Under the pieces are notes generated by a model. The model had not been told where the DNA came from and ran no database searches. It worked only from the letters and a program-made list of their open reading frames with translations. The position numbers and the translations under genes were made by a program. DNA of 64,000 nucleotides. Origin: Kiloniellales bacterium (GTDB taxonomy: Bacteria; Pseudomonadota; Alphaproteobacteria; Kiloniellales; JAKSBE01). Position 1 is the first letter of the stretch, and each line of letters begins with the position of its first letter. Below, one piece after another: positions 50,507 to 59,564 of the stretch. The stretch covers positions 1-64,000 of the forward strand of contig JASJBF010000025.1 of assembly GCA_030066685.1 (NCBI GenBank), given 5' to 3'.

Positions 50507-51658
50507 ATGAGGCGGATGATCAGTAACAGGTCCCGTAGCCTTGGCTGCACGGCTTGGCTCGCCTTGGCGGCGGGCATCTTCTCGCCCCTTCCCGCCGCGG
50601 CGATCGAGGTCGAGGCGCTGGACCGCTACGTCTTCGTCGCCAACCGCGCCTCGTCCGAGATCAGCGTGATCGACGCCCGGGACGACCGGGTGGTCGAGCG
50701 GCTCGACCTGGGCCTGACGCCGGACAGCTTTCTCTTGTCCGGCAGCCTGGGCCTGCTGGTCGCCGCCCACGCCGAGGCGCGGCGTCTCAGCATCCTTGAC
50801 GTGACGAGCCGGCGGGTCGTCGAAGTGATCGAGACCGGCTTCCGGCCAGAGCTGATCCAGCTCAACGGCGACGGCGACCTGCTCGCGGCCGCGGACCCTG
50901 AGACGGGTCGGCTGCTGCTGGCCGGCCTGGACGACCCCGACCTGCGGCAGGAAATCGACGGGCTGCCCGCCCCCAGCGACCTGGTCTTCGACCGGGAGGG
51001 CGGACGGCTCTTCGTCGCCAGCGGCCGCGAGAGCCGGATCGACGTGGTCTCGCTCGAGCAGGGAGGGGTGACGAAGGTGATCGACCTGGGCGCCGAGCTG
51101 CCAGGCATCGCCGACCTGGTCCGGACCCCGGGCGGCGGCATCGCCCTGGCCCTGCACGGCCAGAGCGGCGAGGTCAGCGTCATCGACCTGCCCAAGGCCG
51201 AACGGATCGCCAAGCTTCGCGTTCCCGGTCCGGCGCTGCGCGGCTTCCCCTCGGCCAACAGCCAGTTCTTCCTGATCCCCAACGGTTTGGACGGCAGCGT
51301 CTCTTCGGTCTCGACCTGGACCCACCGCGAGACCTTCCGGCTGCCGGCGGCGCCGGACGTCCAGGGCGTCAACCTGGGCATGTTCGACACCCTGGGCTTC
51401 GCGATCAGCCGCTCCCGTCGCCAGGCCGTCGCCCTGGACCTCCAGGACGGCCGGCGCGACAAGACCCTGGAGCTGCCGGGGACGCCGGAGACCGGCGTCT
51501 CCGCCGAAGGCGGCACCAAGCTCTATGTCGCGCTCAGCAGCAGCGACCAGGTCGCCGTCATCGACCTGATGGGGCGCCGGCTGCTGCGCCTGATCGACGG
51601 CGTCGGCGAACGGCCCTGGGCCGTCAACCGCGCCGGCGGCCTCAGCTACTGCCATTGA
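50507..51658 (+). CDS. Secreted YncE-like beta-propeller protein
   Basis: A 383-residue exported protein (signal peptide LGCTAWLALAAGIFSPLPAAA). The mature part is a seven-bladed propeller of YVTN/YncE type: YVFVANRASSEISVIDARDD, LSILDVTSRRVVEVIETGFR, LFVASGRESRIDVVSLEQ and LYVALSSSDQVAVIDL are blade repeats. Propellers of this kind are periplasmic; some bind DNA or act as chaperones, and others accompany quinoprotein systems. No such partner is next to it. An alternative ATG lies three codons in. The 244-bp spacer before it holds nothing I can name. Confidence 0.87.
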   Translation: MRRMISNRSRSLGCTAWLALAAGIFSPLPAAAIEVEALDRYVFVANRASSEISVIDARDDRVVERLDLGLTPDSFLLSGSLGLLVAAHAEARRLSILDVTSRRVVEVIETGFRPELIQLNGDGDLLAAADPETGRLLLAGLDDPDLRQEIDGLPAPSDLVFDREGGRLFVASGRESRIDVVSLEQGGVTKVIDLGAELPGIADLVRTPGGGIALALHGQSGEVSVIDLPKAERIAKLRVPGPALRGFPSANSQFFLIPNGLDGSVSSVSTWTHRETFRLPAAPDVQGVNLGMFDTLGFAISRSRRQAVALDLQDGRRDKTLELPGTPETGVSAEGGTKLYVALSSSDQVAVIDLMGRRLLRLIDGVGERPWAVNRAGGLSYCH

Positions 51659-51707
51659 GGTCGTGGGCTCGGCACCGCTGACAGGCGGTCGGGGATGTGC
51701 AAACGGC

Positions 51708-51823
51708 CACCCTCGCCCTTCGACAGGGGGCGCAGCCCGGCGCTACGCGCGGGTGAGGGCGAGCAGTAGCAGAAGCTTCACCTCATGCTGAGCTTGTCGA
51801 AGCATGATCACCTGCAAGGGCTC
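51708..51823. repeat. Intergenic repeat with TTCGACA arms (copy 2, chimeric)
   Basis: The right part (CACCTCATGCTGAGCTTGTC, then GAAGCATGA) and the start (CCACCCTCGCCCTTCGACA) match the copy at 5831-5928. The middle is different: GGGGGCGCAGCCCGGCGCTACGCGCGGGT replaces AGCTCAGGGT. (Read in two parts: GGGGGCGCAGCCCGGCG and CTACGCGCGGGT.) That GC module resembles the insert in the long-form repeat at 1691-1717. It fills the convergent spacer between the propeller and PhyH genes. Confidence 0.7.
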
Positions 51824-51866
51824 TCTGCCTTTTCGCTGGCTTGCTGGACCCCTGCGAGACGCAGGC

Positions 51867-52742
51867 CTATTCCGCTGCGTCCGGGTGCTTGGCCTGCTGG
51901 TCGAAGAAGGAGGCGGTGGTGGGGAGCTGGGGCAGGGCGATGTCGTAGGCGATGCTGCGGACGCGGCCGGAGCGCGCGCCGCGGACGACCAGGCCCTCGT
52001 GGCGGTTCGGCATGGGGTTGGGGGAGAGCGGGACCGCGTCCTCGGCGCTGTAGACCGAGATGAAGAGGGTGCGCGGCCGGGCCGAGCGGTTCGGCGCCGA
52101 GCCGTGCAGCAGCCGCGTGTGCATCAGGCAGACCGCGCCGGCCGGCCCGGTGCAGAGCTCGGCCTGAGGCCGGCAGTCGGCGGCGACCGCCTCGGCGACC
52201 GCGCCGGTAAATACGCCGTCGTGCCAGAGCCCGTGCAGCGGGCCCCGGTGCGAGCCGGGCAGGACTTCCAGCGCGCCGTTCTCGGCCGTGACCTGGTCGA
52301 GCATCAGGAGCGCGGTCACCACGTCGTCGTTGCTGTGCGGGGTGAAGAGGAAGTCCTGGTGCCACTTCACCGCGGTCTGGCCGCCGGGCAGCTTGGCGTT
52401 GATCTTGCTGTGGTGGAACTTGACGTTCGGGCCGATCAGCGCGGCGACGCAGTCGGTCATGCGGCTGTCGGCCATGGCCTTGAAGTAGGCCTCGGAGACC
52501 TCGACCGGCGCGTTGACGCGGCGCAGCGCGGGAAGTTCGGCGCTGTGGCCGGGCTCCAGGTCGAAGCGCGGCCGGCCGTTGACGGTCTCGCCGTAGGGCG
52601 CGTCGTGGTCGCGGCTCTCCTCGACCCAGGCGGCGAAGGTCTCTTGGAGCTCGGACAGGAGCGCGGGCTCGACCGCGTCCTCGACAACGAGGTAGCCCCC
52701 GGTCCGGAAAAGCTCGATCTGCGCCGACGTGAGCTGTGCCAT
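51867..52742 (-). CDS. Phytanoyl-CoA dioxygenase (PhyH)-family protein
   Basis: A 291-residue Fe(II)/2-oxoglutarate dioxygenase. The HxD ligands are in [16 protein letters not shown] near residue 140, and the distal His in [16 protein letters not shown] near 220, with the 2-oxoglutarate-binding Arg just after ([10 protein letters not shown]). The N-terminal [18 protein letters not shown] is typical of the family. Substrates range from phytanoyl-CoA to ectoine and small natural products; nothing nearby specifies one. I prefer the ATG at 52742 to one five codons upstream because the family begins there. Confidence 0.9.
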   Translation of the reverse strand: MAQLTSAQIELFRTGGYLVVEDAVEPALLSELQETFAAWVEESRDHDAPYGETVNGRPRFDLEPGHSAELPALRRVNAPVEVSEAYFKAMADSRMTDCVAALIGPNVKFHHSKINAKLPGGQTAVKWHQDFLFTPHSNDDVVTALLMLDQVTAENGALEVLPGSHRGPLHGLWHDGVFTGAVAEAVAADCRPQAELCTGPAGAVCLMHTRLLHGSAPNRSARPRTLFISVYSAEDAVPLSPNPMPNRHEGLVVRGARSGRVRSIAYDIALPQLPTTASFFDQQAKHPDAAE

Positions 52743-52813
52743 GGCCCGTCCTCCCACTGAAGCCTAGCGGAGACGGCCGCGAAAATCCCGCGCGATGCGA
52801 CGCGGCCGCGCCT

Positions 52814-53236
52814 TCAGGCGTCGTCGGGCTTGCTGCGGCGCTGCTTCTTGAGCGCGCCGCGGCGGGCCTTGGCCTCCAGGCGGCGCCTCTTAGAGGCCCG
52901 GGTCGGGCGGGTCGCCACACGCGGCCGGGGCGGGCGCGCCGCCGCCTGCAGCAGGGCGACCAGGCGAGCGAGGGCATCCTCGCGATTGCGCTCCTGGCCG
53001 CGGAAGCGGGCCGCGGTGATCACCAGGATGCCCTCCTTGTTGAGCCGCCGGCCGGCCAGGCGCGCGGCGCGGGCGCGGACCGCCTCCGGCAGGGAGGGGG
53101 AGCCGGCGAGGTCGAAGCGCAGCTGGACCGCGGTCGAGACCTTGTTGATGTTCTGGCCGCCCGGGCCGGAAGCGCGGACGAAGCTCTCCTCGATCTCCGC
53201 CGGATCGAGTTTGATCCGCTCCGTGATCTTGATCAT
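52814..53236 (-). CDS. arfB: Alternative ribosome-rescue factor ArfB (YaeJ)
   Basis: A 140-residue peptidyl-tRNA hydrolase. [21 protein letters not shown] holds the catalytic GGQ at residues 26-28, followed by the compact RF1-like domain. The C-terminal tail ([20 protein letters not shown]) is long and basic, the part that enters the empty mRNA channel of stalled ribosomes. Both features, with the small size, separate ArfB from true release factors. It is divergent from the yaiI-type gene; the start codons are 42 bases apart, so the promoters must overlap. Confidence 0.94.
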   Translation of the reverse strand: MIKITERIKLDPAEIEESFVRASGPGGQNINKVSTAVQLRFDLAGSPSLPEAVRARAARLAGRRLNKEGILVITAARFRGQERNREDALARLVALLQAAARPPRPRVATRPTRASKRRRLEAKARRGALKKQRRSKPDDA

Positions 53237-53278
53237 GCTGAAAGGCCCTTCTTGCCGGCCCGCTTCGGAACCCGATCC

Positions 53279-53755
53279 ATGACCGACGCACAGACCTCGC
53301 CCGATTGCCGGATCTATGTCGACGCCGACGCCTGCCCGGTCAAGTCGGAGGTCTACAAGGTCGCCGCGCGCCACGGCGTGCCGGTCCGGGTCGTCTCCAA
53401 CAGCTTCCTGCGCCTGCCCCCGGACCCGCGGCTCGAGCTGGTCGTGGTCGGCGAGGCGCTGGACGCGGCGGACGACTGGATCGCCGAGCGGGCCGGGCCG
53501 AAGGACGTCGTGGTCACCGCCGACGTGCCCCTGGCCAGCCGCTGCGTCAAGGCCGGGGCCTGCGTCATCGCGCCCAACGGCAAGCTCTTCACGCCGGAGT
53601 CCATCGGCATGGCGCTGGCGACCCGCAACCTGATGACCGACCTGCGCGAGGCCGGCCAGGTTACCGGCGGGCCAAAGGCCTTTTCGCAGCGCGACCGCTC
53701 GGCCTTTCTCTCGGCCCTGCACGAGGCCATCGAGCGGCTGAAGCGGGCCGGATGA
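53279..53755 (+). CDS. YaiI/YqxD-family protein (DUF188)
   Basis: A 158-residue protein. It opens [20 protein letters not shown], the conserved aspartate block of DUF188, and continues [20 protein letters not shown] and [18 protein letters not shown]. The fold is PIN-like, but no activity is known. Its stop overlaps the ATG of the large membrane-protein gene (ATGA), so the two are coupled. It is transcribed away from arfB. Confidence 0.92.
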   Translation: MTDAQTSPDCRIYVDADACPVKSEVYKVAARHGVPVRVVSNSFLRLPPDPRLELVVVGEALDAADDWIAERAGPKDVVVTADVPLASRCVKAGACVIAPNGKLFTPESIGMALATRNLMTDLREAGQVTGGPKAFSQRDRSAFLSALHEAIERLKRAG

Positions 53756-55215
53756 CCGCCTCCGCCCCGTCTGCCGCGGCCCCCGATCCCCTGGCCGCCG
53801 CGACCGCGCCCAGGCCGCTGCTGGGCGCCGTCCTGATCGCCCTGATGGTCCTGGAGCTGGTCCAGCTCTACCTGGGCTGGGCGGCCGCGGGCCTGGCCGG
53901 CCAGGCCCTGCTGCTGTGTCTGCCGCTGCTGGCCCTGCGGGCGCTCAGGGCCCGTGAGGCCTATCTGCTGGCGGTCGCCGGCGGGGTCTTCCTGCTGGTC
54001 TGGGCGGGCCCGTCTGACGACCTGGGCGTCGTGTCCCGCGGCCTGGATCGCGCCCTCTATCTCGCGGCCTTCATCCTGCTGATGGGCCTGCTGCGCGAGG
54101 GCGCCGTGACCTCGCCGGCGGTGCTCGACTGCGGCAGCTACGTCACCCTGCAGCCCCCGCGCCGGCGCTTCCTGGCGGTCTTCACCGGGAGTCATCTCTT
54201 CTCCGTCCTGATCAACCTGGGGGCGCTCAGCCTGCTGGCGCCGATCATCCAGCGCGGCGTGCGCCGCGGCCGCGACCCGGCGGCGCCCCTGGACGAGATC
54301 GCCCGGGTGCGCGAGCGGCGGCAGCTCAGCGCCGCCCTGCGCGGCTTCGCCTGGTTCCTGGTCTGGGCGCCGACCGCGGTGACCCAGGCGGTGCTGCCGA
54401 CCCTGATCCCGGGGATCGACGCCGGCCGCCTGATCGGCATCGGCCTCGGGCTCGCCGCGGTGATGCTGCTGGTGAGCTGGGCCGAAGACAGCCTGCGCTG
54501 GTGGCCCCTGCGCCGCCGCCTGCAGGCCAGCGGCAGCCTGCCGAGCCCCGTTCGCCAGGCCGTCCCCAAGGCCGCCTTCGGCCGGCTCGGCGCGGTCTGT
54601 GCGCTGCTCTTCGGCCTGACCCTGAGCTTGTCGTGGCTGACCGGGGTCTCGGTGGTCTCGGGGGTCATGCTGGCCGCCCCCATCACCCTCGGCGCCTGGG
54701 TCCTGGCCCAGCAGGGCGGCCGCCGTTTGGTCGGTGCAGCGGCGCGGCTGAAGGAGATCGCGACCGTCGCCCTGCCGGGCGCAGTGCGCGAGGCGGTCTC
54801 CCTGGCCTGCGCCGGCTTTATCGGCACCCTGGCGGCGCACCTGGTGCCGGCCGATCAGGTGGCCGCCGCCCTCGACCTCCAGGCCCTGCCCGGCTGGCTC
54901 TTCCTGCTGGGGCTCTCGGTGCTGGTCCTGATCGGCGGCCAGGTCGCGCTCAGCCCGATCACCATGGCGGTCTTCCTGGGCAGCCTGGTCGCCGAGCTCG
55001 GGGTCCTGCCGGTCGACCCGACCCTGGCCGCGCTCGCCATCGCCGCCGGGACCGCGATCTGCACCACCGGCGCGCCCTTCGCCTCGGGCACCCTGATGCT
55101 GGCCCGCGCCTCGGGCCACAGCGGCGTCACCCTGGCCTGGCGCTGGAACCTCGCCTACACCCTGACTTGCGTCGCGGTGCTGCTGGTCGTCTATGCGGTC
55201 TTGACGGCGGTCTGA
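53752..55215 (+). CDS. Hypothetical polytopic membrane protein
   Basis: A 487-residue protein with about 11-12 hydrophobic segments, including [60 protein letters not shown] and [18 protein letters not shown]. The central cytoplasmic loop is basic ([20 protein letters not shown]). Two similar half-blocks with [11 protein letters not shown]-like glycine/threonine loops recall ion-transporter (IT) superfamily carriers, but I cannot name a family. Translationally coupled to the yaiI-type gene. It is followed by a convergent thioesterase gene. Confidence 0.75.
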   Translation: MTASAPSAAAPDPLAAATAPRPLLGAVLIALMVLELVQLYLGWAAAGLAGQALLLCLPLLALRALRAREAYLLAVAGGVFLLVWAGPSDDLGVVSRGLDRALYLAAFILLMGLLREGAVTSPAVLDCGSYVTLQPPRRRFLAVFTGSHLFSVLINLGALSLLAPIIQRGVRRGRDPAAPLDEIARVRERRQLSAALRGFAWFLVWAPTAVTQAVLPTLIPGIDAGRLIGIGLGLAAVMLLVSWAEDSLRWWPLRRRLQASGSLPSPVRQAVPKAAFGRLGAVCALLFGLTLSLSWLTGVSVVSGVMLAAPITLGAWVLAQQGGRRLVGAAARLKEIATVALPGAVREAVSLACAGFIGTLAAHLVPADQVAAALDLQALPGWLFLLGLSVLVLIGGQVALSPITMAVFLGSLVAELGVLPVDPTLAALAIAAGTAICTTGAPFASGTLMLARASGHSGVTLAWRWNLAYTLTCVAVLLVVYAVLTAV

Positions 55216-55249
55216 GGCAATCTTGCTTTGGCGGCCGAGCGGAGCGCCG

Positions 55250-55657
55250 TCACTCCTTCGTCCGGTCGGCGAGCTTCGCCTGGACGCGCTTGTCGAAGCG
55301 CGCGACCTCGACCACGACGCGGCGGTGCCGGCCCTCGCCGATCAGGTCCGCCTCGTCGCGGGCCTCGACCTTGAAGGCGACCTTGTTGCCCGCCACTTCG
55401 GTCACCTCTGCGACGGCGCGGACCCGCATGCCGACGGGAGTCGCCGCGACGTGGCTGACGTCAAGGTGCGTGCCGAGACTCTGGTGTCCGGCCGGCAGCC
55501 GGTGCTCGACGGCGGCCAGCGCGGCGGCCTCCATGAGGTTGATCATCACCGGCGTCGCCAGGACGTGGACCCGGCCGCTGCCGATCCGTGGCGCGGTATG
55601 CGCGGCCTCGACGACGAGCTCCGCCATGCCGGTCATGCCAACCTCGATTTCGACCAT
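55250..55657 (-). CDS. FlK-like thioesterase
   Basis: A 135-residue hot-dog-fold protein. It starts MVEIEVGMTGMAELVVEAAH, with LATPVMINLMEAAALAAVEH (the Glu-bearing central helix) and GTHLDVSHVAATPVGM (the His segment) matching the fluoroacetyl-CoA thioesterase group. Those blocks carry the Thr/Glu/His catalytic residues in FlK. Most such proteins are general acyl-CoA thioesterases. I chose the ATG at 55657; a frame running to 55771 adds 38 residues that overlap the upstream gene and do not look like the family. Confidence 0.88.
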   Translation of the reverse strand: MVEIEVGMTGMAELVVEAAHTAPRIGSGRVHVLATPVMINLMEAAALAAVEHRLPAGHQSLGTHLDVSHVAATPVGMRVRAVAEVTEVAGNKVAFKVEARDEADLIGEGRHRRVVVEVARFDKRVQAKLADRTKE

Positions 55658-55736
55658 CGCCGGCGTCCCTTTGCTGCTGTGCCAGGTCTTGCGGTCTGCC
55701 ATGGCATCCGAGGAGCCGCGGCCGGGTCGCAGGGAA

Positions 55737-56117
55737 TCAAGACTCGTCGTCGTTCCATTGCGATAGGTCATCCACAGGGCGTGGCAAACGCCCTTCCAGC
55801 CACTCGGCCAGGGTCCCCGGTCTGAAATCGGGCGACGAGGATTCGATAACCCAGGAAAGAAAATCCCTTGGACCGCCGTTCATGTAGGGCGGCGGCGAGA
55901 CCGGCATGAAGACGGCGGGCAGCCGTTCGTCCAAAGAGAGGTAGTTGACCACATGCCCAAGCTCCTGGACCACCTGCCAGGCGAGGGGGTGATCGATGTC
56001 GATGCCGAACTTGACCCACCAGTTGCCGTCGTCGCTCGTCCCCTTGCCGATCGCGCCCGTGATACCGGGCACCCGCTTGAGAAAGTCCTCCAGCTTTACG
56101 AAAGCACGCTCGTCCAT
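55737..56117 (-). CDS. Hypothetical acidic protein
   Basis: A 126-residue protein I do not recognise. It starts MDERAFVKLEDFLKRVPGIT, has WWVKFGIDIDHPLAWQVVQE and FMPVSPPPYMNGGPRDFLSW, and ends in an acidic tail (DDLSQWNDDES). It is soluble, without signal or membrane segments, and may be a small alpha/beta domain. The start at 56117 is preferred to 56192 since the added residues look like read-through. It is divergent from xsc. Confidence 0.6.
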   Translation of the reverse strand: MDERAFVKLEDFLKRVPGITGAIGKGTSDDGNWWVKFGIDIDHPLAWQVVQELGHVVNYLSLDERLPAVFMPVSPPPYMNGGPRDFLSWVIESSSPDFRPGTLAEWLEGRLPRPVDDLSQWNDDES

Positions 56118-56466
56118 TGCGACATCCCCTTTCACGGCCCGGGCGACGGAGGTCCGCCGAACCGGACCCGCCTGCAGACTACGCATCTGCACCCTCCTGT
56201 GAAGACCCGATCGCCGCTGCCTGCCTGGCCCAGGGGAAAGGGCGTGTCTGGACCTATGGGGGGGCCAGGCTTTGGTCTATCACCGAAGCTTGCCGCTGGC
56301 GACGGCCTGATGACAGGCAGGCGGTCCCTGCGCAAGACTGAGCGCGGCGCGGGACCGTCCCGCCGCCTTGACGACACCGTTTTCCCGACGCCCGAGGCGC
56401 CGAAGACCCGCCCTTCCGCGGGCCCCGCGCCGGCGGATCGTCCCGATCTCTGGGGAGGCTAGAGAC
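56118..56466. promoter_or_regulatory. Divergent spacer upstream of xsc
   Basis: A 349-bp spacer between the divergent hypothetical gene and xsc, expected to hold both promoters. TGGGGAGG just ahead of the xsc ATG is its ribosome-binding site. In other bacteria xsc is induced by taurine through TauR; I could not find a clear TauR-type direct repeat. No credible ORF was seen. Confidence 0.4.
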
Positions 56467-58185
56467 ATGACCCGCATGACGCCCAGCGAGGCCTTCGTCG
56501 AGACCCTGGTCGCGCACGGCGTGACCGACGTCTTCGGCATCGTCGGCTCCGCCTACATGGACGCGCTCGACATCTTTCCGGCGGCCGGCATCCGCTTCAT
56601 CTCGGTGCAGCACGAGCAAGGCGCCGGTCACATGGCCGACGGCTATTCCCGGGTCTCCGGCCGCCAGGGCGTCTGCATCGCCCAGAACGGCCCGGGCATC
56701 ACCAACTTCGTGACGTCCATCGCGGCGGCCTACTGGGCCCATTCGCCGGTCGTCTGCATCACCCCGGAGACCGGCTCGGCGACCCAGGGCCTGGGCGGCT
56801 TCCAGGAGACCGAGCAGCTGCCCTTCTTCGAGAAGATTACCAAGTACCAGGCCCACGTGAACCGGCCCGACCGCCTGGCCGAGTTCACCGGCCGCTGCTT
56901 CGACCTGGCGCTGACCGAGCGCGGGCCGACCCAGCTCAACATCCCGCGCGACTTCTTCTACGGCGACGTCGACGTCGAGATCCCGCAGCCGATCCGGGTC
57001 GAGCGCCCGGCCGGCGGGCCGGGCAGCCTGGACGCCGCGGCCGCGGCCCTGGCCGACGCCAAGTTCCCGGTCATCGTCTCCGGCGGCGGTGTGATCATGT
57101 CGGACGGCGTCAAGGAATGCATGGCCCTGGCCGAGCACCTCTCGGCCCCGGTGGTGAACTCCTACCTGCACAACGACTCCTTCCCGGCCTCCCACGAGCT
57201 CTGGTGCGGCCCGCTGGGCTACCAGGGCTCCAAGGCGGCGATGAAGCTGATCGCCCAGGCCGACGTTGTGCTGGCCCTGGGCACCCGCCTCGGGCCCTTC
57301 GGCACCCTGCCCCAGCACGGCATCGAGTACTGGCCCAAGGGCGCGAAGATCATCCAGGTCGACGCCGACCATCGCATGCTGGGCCTGGTCAAGGAGATCT
57401 CCGTCGGCGTGCTCGGCGACGCCAAGGGCGCGGCGGCCGAGATCCTGACCCGGCTGCAGACCTCGAACCGCGAGATCGCCTGCCATGGCAACCGCGACCA
57501 GCGCCTGGCCGAGATCCGCCAGCAGAAGGACGACTGGGAGGCCGAGCTCAACGACTGGGGCCAGGACGAAGGCACGCCGATCGCGCCGCGCCGCCTGCTG
57601 CGCGAGCTCGAGAAGGCCATGCCCGAGGACGCCATGATCTCGACCGACATCGGCAACATCTGCTCGGTCTCGAACAGCTACCTGCGCTTCGAGGAACCGA
57701 ACTCCTTCTTCGCGGCCATGAGCTTCGGCAACTGCGGCTACGCCTTCCCGACCGCGATCGGCGCCAAGGTCGCCGCACCCGACCGCCCGGCCGTGGCCTA
57801 CGTCGGCGACGGCGCCTGGGGCATGAGCCTGCTGGAGACCCTGACTGCCGTGCGCGAGGACATCCCGGTGACCGCCGTGGTCTTCAACAACGGCCAGTGG
57901 GGCGCGGAGAAGAAGAACCAGGTCGACTTCTACGCCGACCGCTACGTCGGCACCAACCTGGAGAACCCCAGCTTCGCCGAGATCGCGAGGGCCATGGGCG
58001 CCAAGGGCATCAAGGTCGAGCATCCGGACCAGGTCGGCGACGCCCTGCGCGAGGCGACCCAAGCCGGCACGTGCACCATCGTCGAGTGCATGGTGACCCA
58101 GGAGCTGGGCGATCCCTTCCGCCGCGACGCCCTGAAGAAGCCGCAGCGGATGCTGGCCAAGTACAAGGACTTTTCGGTCGCCTGA
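56467..58185 (+). CDS. xsc: Sulfoacetaldehyde acetyltransferase
   Basis: A 572-residue ThDP enzyme that converts sulfoacetaldehyde and phosphate to acetyl phosphate and sulfite, the desulfonation step in taurine and other C2-sulfonate breakdown. The catalytic Glu50 is in FISVQHEQGAGHMADGYSR. The ThDP motif is VGDGAWGMSLLET with NNGQWGAEKKNQ, and the GSATQGLGGFQETEQLPFF segment is characteristic of Xsc as against acetolactate synthase. Length fits. No pta gene follows, though acetyl phosphate needs one; a TauE/SafE sulfite exporter gene lies 1.4 kb downstream. Confidence 0.95.
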   Translation: MTRMTPSEAFVETLVAHGVTDVFGIVGSAYMDALDIFPAAGIRFISVQHEQGAGHMADGYSRVSGRQGVCIAQNGPGITNFVTSIAAAYWAHSPVVCITPETGSATQGLGGFQETEQLPFFEKITKYQAHVNRPDRLAEFTGRCFDLALTERGPTQLNIPRDFFYGDVDVEIPQPIRVERPAGGPGSLDAAAAALADAKFPVIVSGGGVIMSDGVKECMALAEHLSAPVVNSYLHNDSFPASHELWCGPLGYQGSKAAMKLIAQADVVLALGTRLGPFGTLPQHGIEYWPKGAKIIQVDADHRMLGLVKEISVGVLGDAKGAAAEILTRLQTSNREIACHGNRDQRLAEIRQQKDDWEAELNDWGQDEGTPIAPRRLLRELEKAMPEDAMISTDIGNICSVSNSYLRFEEPNSFFAAMSFGNCGYAFPTAIGAKVAAPDRPAVAYVGDGAWGMSLLETLTAVREDIPVTAVVFNNGQWGAEKKNQVDFYADRYVGTNLENPSFAEIARAMGAKGIKVEHPDQVGDALREATQAGTCTIVECMVTQELGDPFRRDALKKPQRMLAKYKDFSVA

Positions 58186-58263
58186 GGGCGAGGGCTGAAG
58201 GGGTGGGGCCGGCTGGATGGAGCCGGTCCCGCGCTTCGAGCGGCCCGGCGGCCTGACCTCAAG

Positions 58264-58363
58264 CTGTCATGCCCGGAGCGCGTACGCGCGGCGCTTCGCG
58301 CGATCCGGGCATCCATCGAGGAGCTGGCACCATGGATTGCCGGGTCGAGCCCGGCAATGACAG
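58264..58363. repeat. Intergenic inverted repeat (CTGTCATGCCCG / CGGCAATGACAG ends)
   Basis: A 100-bp element bounded by CTGTCATGCCCG and its mirror CCCGGCAATGACAG. The inner hairpins are GCCCGGA...TCCGGGC and TTGCCGGGT...CCCGGCAA. Repeats of this type are common between genes in alphaproteobacteria (from memory). It lies downstream of xsc and could act as a transcription terminator, although no T-run follows. Confidence 0.7.
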
Positions 58364-58450
58364 TGGTTTGTGAAACGACCAGCGGGATTCAACGCAGCGT
58401 AGATCCGAACACCCCTCGAAGGCGCCCACCCTGCGCTGCTATGCTGAGGC

Positions 58451-59512
58451 ATGCGACTCCCCGCCCTTGCCGCCGTCTGGCTTCTCCTCTGCGTGCCGCT
58501 CCAGGCCGCCGCCCAGGTCTTCGAGGACCACGGCGATTCCGATCCGCCCTACCGGGTGTTCCTGCCACCGGGTCTGGACCCCGCCCGGCCGGTGCCGCTG
58601 GTGGTCATGCTGCACGGCTGCAACCAGGACGCCCAGGCCTTCGCCGAGGTCACCGGGATGAACGACCTGGCGGCCGCCGAGGGCTTCGTCGTGCTCTATC
58701 CGGAGCAGAGGGCGCATCCGACCGAATGCTGGCGCTGGTACGAGCCGGGACAGCAGCAGCGCGACCAGGGCGAGCCCGCGGCGATCGCCGGGCTGGTCGC
58801 CGAGGTCGGGCAGCGGCCGGACCTGACGATCGACCCGGGGCGGGTCTACGTCGCCGGCCTTTCCGCCGGCGCCGCCATGGCGGCGATCCTCGGCGCCACC
58901 TATCCGGAGGTCTTCGCCGCGGCCGGGCTCGCGGCCGGCATCCCCTATGGGGCCGCGGAGGGCTGCCTCAGTGCCTTCAACGCCATGCAGCGGATCCACG
59001 CCCGCCTGCCCGGGTCCTGGGCCGACTACAGCCAGGCCTACTGGACCTGCGTCTTCGCGGGAGAGTTCAATCCCCTGCTCTCGCCGCTGCCGACGCCGGA
59101 TGCGCTCGGCGAGAAGGCCCACGACGCCATGGGCCCGCGGGCCCGGATCCTGCCGGTCGTCGTCTTTCAGGGCAGCGCCGACGAAAGGGTCTTCCCGGAG
59201 AACGGGGACGACATGATCGGCCAGTGGGCCCAGGCCAACGACCTGGCCTCCGACGGCCTGGACAACGACGACATCGACGCCGTGGCCGAGCGCGCGACCC
59301 CGGGCGGCCGGCCCGGCGGGCATCCCTACAGCGAGAAGGTCTACGAGGACGGCCAGGGCGCGGTGGTGATGGTTTTCTACGAGATCGAGGGGATGGCGCA
59401 CGCCTGGCCGGGCGGCGCCCCCGGCCTGTCCTTCTCGGACCCCGAAGGGCCCGAGGCCAGCCGGCTGATCTGGGAGTTCTTCGCCGCGCACCCCAAGCCC
59501 GCGACGCCCTAG
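58451..59512 (+). CDS. Secreted PHB-depolymerase-family esterase
   Basis: A 353-residue alpha/beta hydrolase with a signal peptide (LAAVWLLLCVPLQAAA). The lipase-type blocks are PLVVMLHGCNQDAQAFAEVT (oxyanion hole), YVAGLSAGAAMAAIL (nucleophile Ser in GLSAG), VVVFQGSADERVFPEN (Asp region) and IEGMAHAWPGG (His). This set is typical of the PHB depolymerase/feruloyl esterase family. It probably cleaves esters outside the cytoplasm; polyhydroxybutyrate itself is only one possible substrate. It is downstream of xsc but separated by an inverted repeat. Confidence 0.9.
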   Translation: MRLPALAAVWLLLCVPLQAAAQVFEDHGDSDPPYRVFLPPGLDPARPVPLVVMLHGCNQDAQAFAEVTGMNDLAAAEGFVVLYPEQRAHPTECWRWYEPGQQQRDQGEPAAIAGLVAEVGQRPDLTIDPGRVYVAGLSAGAAMAAILGATYPEVFAAAGLAAGIPYGAAEGCLSAFNAMQRIHARLPGSWADYSQAYWTCVFAGEFNPLLSPLPTPDALGEKAHDAMGPRARILPVVVFQGSADERVFPENGDDMIGQWAQANDLASDGLDNDDIDAVAERATPGGRPGGHPYSEKVYEDGQGAVVMVFYEIEGMAHAWPGGAPGLSFSDPEGPEASRLIWEFFAAHPKPATP

Positions 59513-59564
59513 GACGTCGGGCCTTGGCGGGACCGAAACGCAGGGCGGGCGGGGCCTGAGCGCC

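Noticed and set aside
56254-58062. A 602-codon open frame on the minus strand over xsc
   Set aside because: It lies antisense to a gene with full Xsc motifs and is of biased composition.
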